Assembly (NCBI GenBank): GCA_030847615.1
Contig: JAUMIR010000004.1
Location: 75,485,001-75,549,000, forward strand
Length of the DNA: 64,000 nt
Direction: 5' to 3'
From: Gambelia wislizenii
Taxonomy: Eukaryota; Chordata; Lepidosauria; Squamata; Crotaphytidae
In this document: positions 43,269 through 53,903 of the stretch, piece by piece
Numbering within the stretch: the stretch's first letter is position 1
Layout of the letters: each line of letters opens with the position of its first letter
Made by a program: the position numbers and the translations under genes
The notes under the pieces: generated by a model
Told to the model about the DNA's origin: nothing
Seen by the model: the letters and a program-made list of their open reading frames with translations, nothing else
Databases searched by the model: none

Positions 43269-44017
43269 ACCCAGACAAGGTTTTTAGTATCATGGATGGA
43301 ATTGTCAGAACTACTTCTGTATATCGTGATGGACTTTATAGAATTACCTGACCACTAAAATATGCCCAGAGCTGCCAGCAGGGAGCAGCAGAAAACAACT
43401 AATGGAACAAACTGCAAAGTGAAAGGCTACCTAAAAGTGTGGACTTTGCATAAATATTTCCAGGGTGGATTCCAACATAGCTTAAAAGCCACTGCTTGTA
43501 TCTCTGCAAAACCGTTATTGATAAGGGCACTGTAGAAAATTAGTATGCTTGTCTGAAAGCTTAGTTGCCGTTCTTTTAAATTGCAGGCCACAGAGAATGG
43601 ACAGACCAGTTTCCTAAACCTCTGTAGTTCACAACCTAAGCAACCTGAAGAAATGCACACTTTGTATCAGGGTGGGAATCAGTTCTCCAGATTTTGTTTG
43701 CCTGCAACTTCCAGCAGCCCTTGCATGATCAGTGGTGACAAATGGCAGCTGCAATTTAGCAACATCTGGAAGGCTGCATGATTTCTATCTCTGCTCTGCA
43801 TCTGTGGCATTCCTGCATCTCAGGTCTCCTGTACCCACATGTTCCTGAGTTAGCCTAGATATATTGGGTCTTTTGCTTTGCACTCCTAGGGAGATGGTCT
43901 TCTATTCCTTGTCCCCTCTCCACCCTGTCCTGCTGCATAAAGTGTCTGCTCCTGGTGCTACCTCTTCTCCCACCTCTGTCTTCTGACCTACTCTTCAGAT
44001 GTCTGGGCAATACCCCC

Positions 44018-44589
44018 TTAAGCTATGCTACAGTGTTTGCTGCTTGCTCTTGCTTTGGTTGCCCACCGTGTTCCTTTACCAAGTGTTTCCTGCTCTATAC
44101 TGGGCAGAGAAATGCACCTAGCCCCAGGCTTTGGGATTGGCTTCCCAAAGAAGAAGCCTTCTGGCTCAGAGTCAGAATCAGAAGAGGATGAACAAGTTGG
44201 GCACCAAGTGTCGCCTTGTTCTACTGCTCTTTCCTGGTCATCTGTGCTGCCTTTCAGTGGGCTCTCTGGGAAGTCCTTGATTAACACTGATGCATGGGGT
44301 GCTGCAGAGAGGCTACTTCTGAAGTGACTGTCTCCAACTTGTTGTTGAGGTGCTTGTAGGAGAGTGGCTCCCAAGCTGTGGTCCTCTCTCTGACATGTGG
44401 AGCTCCAAGCTACTTCTAGGAGAGGAGATACAGAGCTCTCCGCTGCCTTTTGTGGAGAATCAGTCAATGACTCATGTTCATCAAGTTGTGGGGAGAGCAT
44501 TCTGTTCCTGAAAACAATACCTGATTCTTCCTGGCTGCCAAATTCAGGACCTATTGAAGAGTTCCCAGTTGGGCAAAGGCTTTCAATTG
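44018..44589 (-). CDS. PRICKLE4: PRICKLE4 terminal exon with CaaX box
   Basis: 572 bp, entered in phase 1 after acceptor tttttttccag, ending TAA. A long Ser/Glu-rich low-complexity tail precedes [19 protein letters not shown], which is characteristic of the Prickle C-terminus. The last residues KHCSIA form a CaaX prenylation signal, expected for membrane-attached Prickle proteins. Confidence 0.93.
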
Positions 44590-47500
44590 CTGGAAAAAAA
44601 TAAGTAAAAGAAAGATCATGTAAGAGCACACTGATGGACATTGCTAAATGCTATCTATAAGGTATCCCTACAAAGACAGTTGTTTGCTAATTCCAATGCC
44701 TGTGGCATAATTTCTTCTTGCTATTACTGCTTGTTCATCTGTTCACTCCAGATAGCCAGTGGGATCTAGTAGTTGGACTGTTGGATAAAGATTTGGGAGA
44801 TCCAGGTCCAAAGCCCCACTCAGCTATGAAACTCACTGAATGACCTTAGGCTAATCATCTCAGTCTGACCTGCTTCACAGGGTTGTTTTGAACAGAGCAA
44901 GTAATGGATGCTGCCTTAATCTGACTGGAGGAAAAGTATAACAAATGAGGAGGAGCTGTAGACTCCGCTTGCCTGGTCTTCTTCCTTCTATGTAGAGGCA
45001 GGGCTTGGGCCCACAGGAAGAAGAGCAAGGGAAGGTGCAATGGCAAAGTGGTAGGCTCACTAAGCAGAGAACCTAATGTGGCTGTCTTATCCAAGCCCAC
45101 CCCCCCACCCCCAAAATGGGGAGTACAGTAACCTAAGACGGGCATTTTTATTGATCAGAAGGTACCTGCTTTTGAAAGCTGATCACCAAAGACATTACCA
45201 TCTGCACCTGCAATTTCCTTGCAAGCGTCATAGCTGGTTCCTGCAGCTTCAGAGGAGCAGCTGGGGCTACTGTTTTTAGCTCTTGAGAGGGGTGTGGAGT
45301 CAGGGGATGGTGCTGAGATGAAAGCTGAGTCAGAGGAATCTGAGCCAGTGAATGACAAAGCAGATTCCTTCTCCAAGCTGCAGGCTTCAGAGCAGAAGAG
45401 AAGGCCATTGTGAGTGATGACCAGCTGGCCTACCAGTGCTTTTTGGCACAGGCTGCAGCAGAAGCAGGAGGTTTTGGCATGCCAGTGCTGACCCTGGAGG
45501 GTGGCCTGTTCACTGTCAACCCCTGTGAGAAAAGAACAAGACCATACAAGAGTTTTGCCTTATGAAATGTGAAAGGATGCTCCTGGCTCTCACAGTTAAG
45601 AATGGGATCTGCTCAGGTATGTTTATAGACTTTTAATGAAGACATAACAAAAACTTTTACTTGTAGTCACCAACTACACATTCTTTAAACTGCTCCCAGA
45701 GCGGGCAGAGCAATACTAAATTTACACCTCGTATAATGAGACATCACCAGCTCCAACTGAAGTAACATGTAGGCATATTGCTTTCAGCACACTTGCAAGT
45801 GGGAAGAACTTAAGAGTGCTCCCTGGTTTGATCCTCGCATCTCCAGGAAAAGCTGGGAAAGTCTCAGTAACGACATGAAAATCTCAGTCCTGGTCTTGAA
45901 TCCCACATTATTCTCTCATATTTTGGGGTGTCAGCACTGCAAAGTTCTAGCAGCGTGACAGCACTTTAACTTCTGTGGCTCCATCCTAGGGATCCATGCA
46001 ATTTGTAGTTTGAGGAGGTCGTCAGAATTCTTTGCTACAGTTCCAGTGCAATAGTTCAGGAAAATATAGTTGTTCCTTCATATTCGCTGGGGTTTGGTTC
46101 CAGGACCCTCCCATGGATACCGAAATCTGTGAATACTCAAGTCCCATTATATGCAATGGCATAGCAAAATGGTGTCCCTTATATAAGATGGCAAAATCAA
46201 GGTTTGCTTTTGGAATTATTCTTTAAGGAATATTTTCAAGCCATGAATATTTAAATCCGTGGATACCAAATCCATGGATACGGAGGGACAACTGTATGTA
46301 CTTGAAATCTCTATAGCAGGAAATCCCTCTCATGTCTCTCACCAAACTACAAATCCCAGGATTTTACAGGGTGGAGCCATGACAGTTAAAGTGATATCAC
46401 ACTAGTATAACAGTGCAATCCAGATACACCCATTGTTTTACATCAGGTTGCAAAACTTTATTTCCTTCTTAGAATTTCATGCACATTCCGGGTTGGACTT
46501 TTCTTAACGTTTGAGGCATTTTTCTTTATGTAAATATTTTTGCTATCGACTAAAGGATGTTACTACACATTTTTCAAACATATTTTTATATGTGTACCTT
46601 GCATATACTTCTAAGGAGCGGGGAAAATCTGGCACTTGTGGTTTCATTTTCCCAATGAAAAGATATGTATATAATTCTGTTATGTTAAATAACAAGATAT
46701 GTTAATAATCTTGTATGCCTTTAATTGGATGCATTTGTTTTAAAAATCAATTAATGTGAATTTGTTTTCCATCCCTAGCTGGGAAAGAGCCTTGCCAGTG
46801 TGCGTAGATAATACTGAGACAAATGGATTTAAGTTCTGCCTCAGTGCAACTGAAAAACCAAAAGACTCTGGAAATGAGTAAGTGAAGCTAATAATTATAA
46901 ATATTTTAAATGAATAAATTAGAAAGCTAAATGATCAACAAATACAACCAACCACAAAATCAATAATTTATGAATTTATAGCATTTATAACAAGCTACAT
47001 GTAGCACGAACATTTCCTACATTAGTGATGTTGTGGTTGGTTATATTTATATGTATTTATGTATAATTTATCTTTTTAAAATTTATTCATTTAAAATGTT
47101 TATAAACACTAGCTTCATTTAGTAACTTCCTGACTCCTTTAGTTTTTCTGTTGTTAGTTCTTGTCAAGTCCTCTATTTCCTACTTTTATGCTCTGTTCTG
47201 AGTCAGTACAAGGCAGCTCCTTACGTTCCTGGGTATCCAAGACTTACCAATGATCTCTCCACAGGCTTGACAGATGTCTGCATATAGGCTCTCAAAGCAA
47301 GCACAGCAGCAGGGTTGACCACCCTTTATGACATATCGCCGTGCTCCCAGGGGTAAGTCACACTCCAGGCAGCAGAAGTGCTCTTCATGCCAACGCATGC
47401 CCTCTGCTTCCATGCACTCTGATGTGAAGATCAGCTGGAGAAAGAGAGAGAGAAAGGAGAGGATTAAAGTCCATATTGCTATATCCTAAATTATTAAGGT

Positions 47501-50500
47501 GGAAGCATGTTGTGCTGCAGTGAAAGATCCTACCTGACTCTTAATCTAATTGTACAGTTTATACAATCCTTTACTGCATTGGTGTAACTACAGCATGAGA
47601 CAGGAACCTTTCTTGGCTCCAGCAACCACATTTGGTGCTAGCCAGGATCAGCACAAATATGTGTAAATGTGTTCATGAAAATGCACACATATACAAAAGC
47701 ATGCATTCTTCCCTCTCCACCCCCAGCCACATCTCAGCACACCAGGATGGTTTAGTTTGAACTTCCCTTTACCCACTGAGATGTACAAGTCCCTGGGGTG
47801 TGTGGAGTGAAAGTCTCTCTTGTTTCAGAGCAAGAGAGATCACTATTTTCTCTGTCACTGTTAGTAGTGGGGAACAGCAATCACGGTAGTAGGATTACTG
47901 GGACTTTGGAGAGGCTTTCACTTCTCCCATCCCCAGGGATTTCCACTGGGACTGCTGTTTCTCTGCTCCTATGAGCAATGGGGAAATGATGGGGTCATGG
48001 GAGGTTGGGAGAGACTTTGATCCTTTCTATTCTCTACCATATCCACTGTCACCCCCAGTGCATAAACACACTGCAGACCATACTGGAACAGCTGAGGGCT
48101 TTGAGCTGGCCATCCCTGACCCAGACCAAAAGTGTGCCATATTCAACTACATCAGTAATGTCCTTCCATTGTATCTCATGAAAGTCTGTCAAATACTCTG
48201 TTCTAAAACAATTGTCTAAATTTATCTGATGTTAAACAGATCCTGTAAAATTTGTATATTTCATTTTATGACCATTATTTTATTTTGAGGCTCCTATCCA
48301 TAATATAGGTTAAGGAACCACACCAGTGTCGTTGCGTTACTGAGCCCCTGTAAATCATCTGAAATTTCATCAGTTCCTATGTAACTTCCAGACACTGGAA
48401 GTGGGCTTCAAATAAATGAAATGGACTCTTAGATTTGCATATTACTATTATTGTTGTGGAAATGTAGAATATTATATGACTAAACCTCAACCTGGCTATA
48501 TACCCATATGTACATATCTGCTGAGGAAATTTTGCCTTTAGCGTATCAGGCCACAGTGAACCACTAATGTTGCCCGCCTTGCCTTATTGCACAATTCTGG
48601 TCCTGTGGGATACAGTGGTAAATGCAAGTCTTTTTGCTAATTGGAAAAATCCATTAGCAAAAAGACTCCTCATTACCACTGTCTCCATGGGACTGAAATG
48701 GAAGAACAGCTGAAACACACCAACGTTGTGCGATAAGGCAAGGTGGGACGTGCTACTCTCAGGCTTCCCTTCCACTTCCCTTCCTTCGTGCAGTAAGCCC
48801 CTAGGTCTGCATGGCATCATAATACTATATTAAGCTTGAGTTTGCTGCTCCTCACTATTTGGATGTTTCCAGAGGACTGTTGAAAAACAGGCCGGAGGCT
48901 GAAATGTCTAGTTCATTTATTCTCAGTAAAATCTCCATTTCCTTAGAAAACCTGATCTCCATGTGATCCTGAAAATGTACACATATACAAAAGCATGCTT
49001 GCAATACAATAATACCATTTAATTGTCCCTTCCCAATACAGTGTATGTGTCTAGAAGGCTTCACTTTTGTTGGCAGTAAGCAACACCTCACTGCAGATAT
49101 GTAAATTTTATAAATTGCTTTGCAAGGAAATCTTGCAGTCACAGGAAGAATTTCCACCTTTTCCTACAAATGGTCTTCAGCAGACTGGAGATGAGAGATT
49201 AAGGGCATCAGTGGTCTGAAGTAGCAGAGTTCAAGTTTTGGGGATAATCAAGTTAGGCGTTTGCTTGCAAAAACAGAAGCATCATTATACTACAAGTTCT
49301 CTTATATACATATGCTCACCTGATCACATGAAGCACAGCGTGGACGGAAGAATTCTGCATGGTGCCGACCACAGTAAATGTTTCCATGCCAATGGAAGTA
49401 AATCAGATCTACTAGGGGCTCTTGACAGGTGTGACAGACAAAACAGGAAGGATGCCAGCAGAACTGGTCTCCCAGCTTAGGTGCAAATACAACTTGCTCA
49501 CCTCTGAACATCATCTTACCACACTGAAAAGTAAACAGACAAGGTCTCATCATCTACGATGCATAGCTATCTGTTCTTTTTGCAGATAAATATTAGAATA
49601 GCTGTAGTAGCTTAAAATTCTGCATCAAAAATAGAATGATTTTGCAAGCAGCAAAATTACAAACATTCTATAAATTCACCTAATTTCTTTTATTGTGACA
49701 GGCCCGCAATGTTTCCTGTTTGTCATAATTTATTCTCGTTTTGCTACTCACAATAATGACCCTTTCCTTTCTAGAATGCTAGAAATATTCTCTGATTTCT
49801 GAGATGTTATCAAGCATGGCTCTCATTCATGCAAAATAGTTCTCCCTAGATGTAGGGCTAGAAACATTTTGAACTGAAAACTAAGTGTCTTAGGACAATG
49901 AATTCTGTGTACACTACAGTATTTACATTCCTCTCCTGAGGATATCCAAAACCTTGGTTGCAAATTTTGGAAGTATGAGATGCTTGCTGGTACCCTGTTG
50001 ATGAGGTATGATAGCACAAATCCAACTTACACCATCACAACTCACTTTTTCTGGTTGTTGTGCAGGTTGGAATTCTGCCATGACCATGCAACAACCAAAA
50101 TCCCTCCCAACCCACCTTTTCGATGCTGCAGCCCCTCTCCATAACATGGCCATTTGCTAGCTGGTGAAGACTGGGAACATCAGAGAAGCATCCTGCTATT
50201 GGTCCTATAGCTGGATGCACAATGGCAGGCATCATATGGGACCTCCCAAGAGTCCTCTGGATGATGTCATTGCTGTGCATCCAGCTTTAGGAAAACAGTT
50301 GGATGCTTCTCAGCTGCTTCCCACTTCCCACCAGCCACTCTCTCTGCACATAATAAATTGCAACATGTGTCCTTTTAATTGATACTGTCAAAACTTAACA
50401 TCTTGCAAAAAAATTGGAATATAATAAAGTAAAATAAAACAAAACAAAGGAAACTCCAGCTCTCATGCCAAGCAATGCTAGAGTTTTAGCACATGATTAT

Positions 50501-53149
50501 CTTGCTGAAGCAATTAAGAGACATTAGTCACCAATACCAAGGTTAGGAAAGCTCACATTTTTGCATGAGCACCCATTAGTTATGGGGGGCACCAGACACT
50601 GGACTCCTTGTCCCAGCGATTCCTGCCGCCGTCGTGCAGCAAATGTCCGTAGCTGTTCCCGTTCTTCTTCCCCAATGAATGAACAATACCGTTCCTTGAA
50701 TAAAAGCAGTAGATAGAATCAAGGCCCCAAACTGCTTCAGATAAATATATTCACTGACACAGACAAGAGACCAAAACATTTGTGGTTAGAGGACTTTTAA
50801 AGAATGGCTGAGCTGTACTATAATTGGACTTTTATTTTTCTATTTTGTTTGCTACCATTGATTGGGTGGACACGGTTCAGAAAAGTAGCTTTAAAATAAC
50901 CAAATATAAATAAGAACTGGACAGTAAAACACTATCTAATCACCCAAATATCTCATCTCATGTTAATGATAGCAGGAAATAATGCTGCTGCTGCTGCTGT
51001 TGTTGAATAAAAACTCCTCCTTCCTTAACAGTGAAATCCTGTGCATGTCTACTCATGGAATTCATGGAATTGCAGAGCTGGAAGAGACCACAAGGGCCAT
51101 CCAGTCCAACCCCCTGCCACGCAGGAACAGAAAGCTCTGTTGTGTTCAATGGGACTTACAGGTAAGAGCATACAGGATTCTATTCAAGCACCACTTTTCC
51201 CATGCTTTGAAATGCTTTTGTGGGTTGTCAAAGGCTAGAGCATTGCACCAACATTGTTAATCAAGCCATTATTCTAACAGTGCACAAAGGAGATGCTGCA
51301 ACACTCTACAGAGGCCATATTCTTCTGAGTGAATAGTGGCATTACATAGTTTAATCACCAGGAGGCACTGTTCTGTTTTTTGTTGGGGAGAGACAATAAA
51401 GTTCTTGTCTAGCTTCCTGACTGGTGGTGTCCTAAAAGTCTTTCAAGACAGTATTTATAGCAAGTGTGAGCTTGGTGATCCTTGTGTAAGTTACCAGATT
51501 CATGACCCTATCAGGTGACAAATAGCTTGTGTTAGAGAGATTATTTTTATTATTCTAAAGAATCAGCAGGTGGAGACGAGCACAGTTGGACTGGATGGCC
51601 CTCGTGGTCTCTTCCAACTCTGCAATTCTATGATTCTACCTTCCTAAAAGCAGCAGGAACCAATTACTTGCTTTGCTTTGTTTCCTGTTCTTTCTCAAAA
51701 ATCAGCCCCTTTGCTACTCTGCCCTAGTGGAAGGATATGGAGGTAGAGGAATCCACTGGATAGGACAATTTTACGTGTTACTGTTGCATGTATAAAATCC
51801 ATACACCTGTACCATATTTCACAGTAGTTCTATGGAATAATCATGGAACTTAGTAGTTAGATTATGATCAGAGGTCTCTCAAAGAGTACAATTAATAGCA
51901 CACACCTGGCCACACTGCTGCAAAGATACTGGCAGTACTCACAGGTTAATTAGTGCATAAAAAGAAGTATCCAAATCTACATGGCTCAGAAAAAGTAAAA
52001 TTGATCAGGCTATTTCAATCAAGGCTTGCACAAGGCAAGACAGCCTAGTGAAGTGTGGATAGGAGGTTTAAAAATCTTACATCACAGTCTTGTGGGGGAA
52101 GCTGCTGGAGAAGCGTTTTGATGCGGAGCTGGTTTTGATTGGCAGTAGGGATTGCATGTGATAAGTGACAGCCAAAGTCTGGTGACACCTGCAAAAGCAA
52201 ATGAGACAGAGAAGCAGAGCTGGAGCTGTGATTTCCCTGAGTTTAGGGGGACAATTTGTGCTTGCATTATGACCTCCCCCGCAATCCTCCCTCCACTGAC
52301 AGACCCAGCTGAGGTTCTGAACTATTTCCCACAGGAAGAGAAAAAGTCCTACAGAATGGGTTTTTCTGCTCAGGAGCAAACGAAGACTAACCAGCAAAGC
52401 AAGGAGAATGGAGTTGGCTCAGCATTCAACTGCATTAGCAGGGGTGGACAACATATACCCCTCCAGATGTTGTTGGACTACAATTCCCATTGTCCCTCAC
52501 CAACAGCTATGCAGCGAGAGCTGATGGGAGTCTGATAACATCTGGAGGGGCTCCAGTTGCCCTCCTCTGGTTTAGAGTACGTATGAAAACCTTAAAAGGA
52601 CTCTGTTTCTCAGAAGTTAGCTCTGCTCTGATGAACAGGGATTTGGTCAAGTGGTGATATATCCATCCCATCATTTTAGTTTGGTATACTGATTGTGATT
52701 GTCCCCACTCTCAAACCTCCTCTTCCCTAGAATCAGAAACTGAATGATGTGGAAACGCAGAGGCACCTCACTACAATATCTGCACAGGAAGTGATGCCAA
52801 AAATCTGGGCCGTTTTGCTTTCTAGATCCACAGGTAGCAAAAACATTGACAGCAGCCAGGTGATAACATGGAAAAATGCCAACTCCTGCAAAATAAAGAC
52901 TCCAAAACTCTTCAAGGAGCAGCCCCTGCAACGTTAGAACAGCCTTCCCACAAATATATCAGAAGGAATGGAGGACTGAAAGGTCTTGCTACCCACCTCT
53001 GCTGGGGCAATCTCTGAGGCTGGTCCCAGGTAATCTTCGAGGGCACAGCCAGAATCACTGTCTGAAGATGAAACAGAGAGCAGGGTGCCCAGGGTTCCAC
53101 TGCATGGAGCCTTCTCTCTCTGGGAGCAAGTAGGGCTTGGTTGGGACAT
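44018..53149 (-). CDS. PRICKLE4: PRICKLE4, planar-cell-polarity-type PET/LIM protein, complete 7-exon model
   Basis: Minus-strand exons in transcript order: 53149-52997, 52188-52081, 50694-50557, 49523-49320, 47434-47248, 45522-45166, 44589-44018. All junctions are AG/GT with agreeing phases, giving 1719 bases and 572 residues. The product has an acidic N-terminus with [14 protein letters not shown], a degenerate PET region (about 45-125), LIM1 (131-190), LIM2 (196-258), LIM3 (about 260-320), a Ser-rich SDSSDSAF segment after LIM3, a tail motif [19 protein letters not shown], and a terminal CaaX box CSIA for prenylation. The PET end ([17 protein letters not shown]) and the tail match human PRICKLE4 better than PRICKLE1-3, as I recall them. 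Prickle proteins act in non-canonical Wnt/planar polarity at membranes. The gene converges on the periphilin-like gene, leaving a 2.9-kb gap between stop codons. Confidence 0.9.
44755..44910 (+). mobile_element. Diverged tRNA-derived SINE
   Basis: Contains agtagttggactgttggata, gagatccaggtccaaagccc and gacctgcttcacagggttgt, resembling a squamate tRNA-type SINE but with a different tail from the copy at 62893. It lies between the last two PRICKLE4 exons. Confidence 0.6.
45166..45522 (-). CDS. PRICKLE4: PRICKLE4 exon 6, LIM3 and Ser-rich linker
   Basis: 357 bp, phase 1 to 1. The acceptor is ttttctcacag and the donor is AAAGCAG|gtacct. It encodes [18 protein letters not shown] and [13 protein letters not shown], which complete a full third LIM domain, then [17 protein letters not shown], the conserved segment that follows the LIM domains in Prickle proteins. 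From memory, human PRICKLE4 lacks most of LIM3. Confidence 0.92.
46067..46294. mobile_element. Pogo-like MITE, simple form, nested in another hairpin element
   Basis: The left end is TAGTTGTTCCTTC (first base mutated) and the right end gagggacaactg. It splits a second inverted-repeat element whose halves lie at about 45945-46060 and 46325-46430 (tttaacttctgtggctccat against atggagccatgacagttaaa-like ends). Confidence 0.8.
47248..47434 (-). CDS. PRICKLE4: PRICKLE4 exon 5, LIM2
   Basis: 187 bp, phase 0 to 1. The acceptor is ctttctccag and the donor is ATCATTG|gtaagt. It encodes [49 protein letters not shown] and the CQACGE pair that opens LIM3. All LIM2 ligands are present. Confidence 0.94.
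47435..49319. other. PRICKLE4 intron
   Basis: Contains the hairpin element at 48575 and otherwise nothing recognised. Confidence 0.55.
48575..48745. mobile_element. Hairpin element in a PRICKLE4 intron
   Basis: The outer arms are gccttgccttattgcacaat and ttgtgcgataaggcaaggt. The inner arms are aagtctttttgctaattgg and ccattagcaaaaagactcct. The whole unit can fold into one long stem. Confidence 0.75.
49320..49523 (-). CDS. PRICKLE4: PRICKLE4 exon 4, LIM1 and start of LIM2
   Basis: 204 bp, phase 0 to 0. The acceptor is ttacttttcag and the donor is GATCAG|gtgagc. It contains [23 protein letters not shown] and YCGRHHAE, the zinc ligands of LIM1, then RPRCASCDQ, the first pair of LIM2. This is the strongest sequence match in the gene. 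Confidence 0.95.
50020..50335. repeat. Palindromic repeat, copy in a PRICKLE4 intron
   Basis: It contains tagctggatgcacaatggca and tgctgtgcatccagctttag as inverted arms, and the flanking atccaacttacaccatcac. A diverged copy of the same family occurs at about 42760-43090 (cccaacttacattattgtaa, cactggatgcacagcaagga). Confidence 0.6.
50557..50694 (-). CDS. PRICKLE4: PRICKLE4 exon 3, end of PET and first LIM cysteines
   Basis: 138 bp, phase 0 to 0. The acceptor is ttttattcaag and the donor is AAAAAT|gtgagc. It encodes [29 protein letters not shown] and GCSCKN. The last Cys pairs with the first Cys of the next exon to form the opening CxxC of LIM1, which supports the splice. Confidence 0.9.
51055..51128 (-). 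mobile_element. CR1 LINE 3' end, reverse, short
   Basis: Contains gagctggaagagaccacaag and ggccatccagtccaacccc, in an intron of PRICKLE4. Confidence 0.8.
51583..51638 (+). mobile_element. CR1 LINE 3' end, very short
   Basis: Contains ttggactggatggccctcgt and the terminal caattctatgattcta. Confidence 0.78.
52081..52188 (-). CDS. PRICKLE4: PRICKLE4 exon 2, PET region
   Basis: 108 bp, phase 0 to 0. The acceptor is gcttttgcag and the donor is TGTGAT|gtaaga. It encodes [18 protein letters not shown] and then [14 protein letters not shown], which matches the second half of the PET domain (RIKQLLxQLPPHD in PRICKLE1). The WVPPG-type start of a normal PET domain is missing. Confidence 0.88.
52438..52572. 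mobile_element. Small hairpin element (CATCTGGAGGG type)
   Basis: The left end has caggggtggacaacatatac and ccctccagatgttgttggac. The right end has taacatctggaggggctcca. Related pieces lie at about 37884-37986, 41496-41620 and 43665-43795. Confidence 0.65.
52997..53149 (-). CDS. PRICKLE4: PRICKLE4 coding exon 1
   Basis: The start is ATG at 53149 ([16 protein letters not shown]). The donor is GCAGAG|gtgggt after IAPAE. A good acceptor (cttttccag) ends at 53163, so the exon probably runs 13 bases further 5' as untranslated or upstream coding sequence. The Kozak context is weak (C at -3), so an upstream start is possible. The peptide [15 protein letters not shown] is the conserved acidic N-terminal motif of Prickle proteins. 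Confidence 0.8.
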
Positions 53150-53263
53150 CCGCAGAAAGGTGCTGGAAAAGAAGAGTTTGTGGTTGCTTCCAAATGAAGA
53201 TTTGTGGTGCAATCAGCATGAGTTGTTCAGATGACACCATCATCTCATACACAGCCCGTACAT

Positions 53264-53903
53264 TAGGCTTGTCTAAACGGCAAAAATACTTGTCACAGAG
53301 TGTGAGAATATGATCTGTCCCAATGAGATCCCACATCTAATTGCTGTATTGTGAAGAAGGGCAGCCCAAAATGCCATATACCCCGTGGGAAGAGCCTTCA
53401 TGGCTTTTCCCGTATTTTTTGAAAAACAGCAAGAGGAATGCGCATTCCTGCTCATTGGGACAAGTGACCAAATTGATTTGCTTTCCCAATACAAGCAGAT
53501 GATTGGTTGGACATATGTGGGGGCAGAGCTTGCTAATAAGGCAAGCGCCCAGAGCCGCCATGTTCGATTTTCACCTTAGCAAATGAGTGCTAAGGCGATA
53601 AAACCAATTTTTTTGCCTTGCTTTTTTGTTAAAGTGGAAAGTCACTCTTTTGCACCTTGCTTATGATTTTTTTTTTAAAAAAAAATCCTGTCCAGTGGTG
53701 GCAAATTGAGTTAAGTAAAAACATGAGTAATCCACTCATGGCCACCATCTTGATTCACAGGCATGCCCATTTGCACAGCAAACACGGATAACTTCACATG
53801 CCTGCAATCTACCAAAAAACCCATTAAGACAAATAGCAGCTGCTGCGAATTGCCATTACCGTGGAGCAATCCACATTTTCTTTTGCCTCGTATAGACAAG
53901 CCC
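53264..53903. mobile_element. Inverted-repeat DNA element (copy 1)
   Basis: The ends are taggcttgtctaaacggcaa and gcctcgtatagacaagccca. The inner part (gggggcagagcttgctaata, gccgccatgttcgattttca, atggccaccatcttgattc) is shared with the copy at 58886. It lies about 100 bp upstream of PRICKLE4 coding exon 1. Confidence 0.7.

Larger units (their letters stand above)
41069..44017. other. Convergent 3' intergenic space and 3' UTRs
   Basis: Separates the stop codons of the two genes. It holds candidate poly(A) signals on each strand, hairpin elements at about 41496, 42760, 43148 and 43665, and no coding sequence. Confidence 0.6.

Noticed and set aside
43955..44327. + strand open frames across 43955-44327
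   Set aside because: They are the antisense of the PRICKLE4 terminal exon, which has clear family motifs on the minus strand.
44755..44910. Possible functional tRNA gene
   Set aside because: The tRNA-like boxes belong to a SINE head. No cloverleaf with paired acceptor stem could be drawn.
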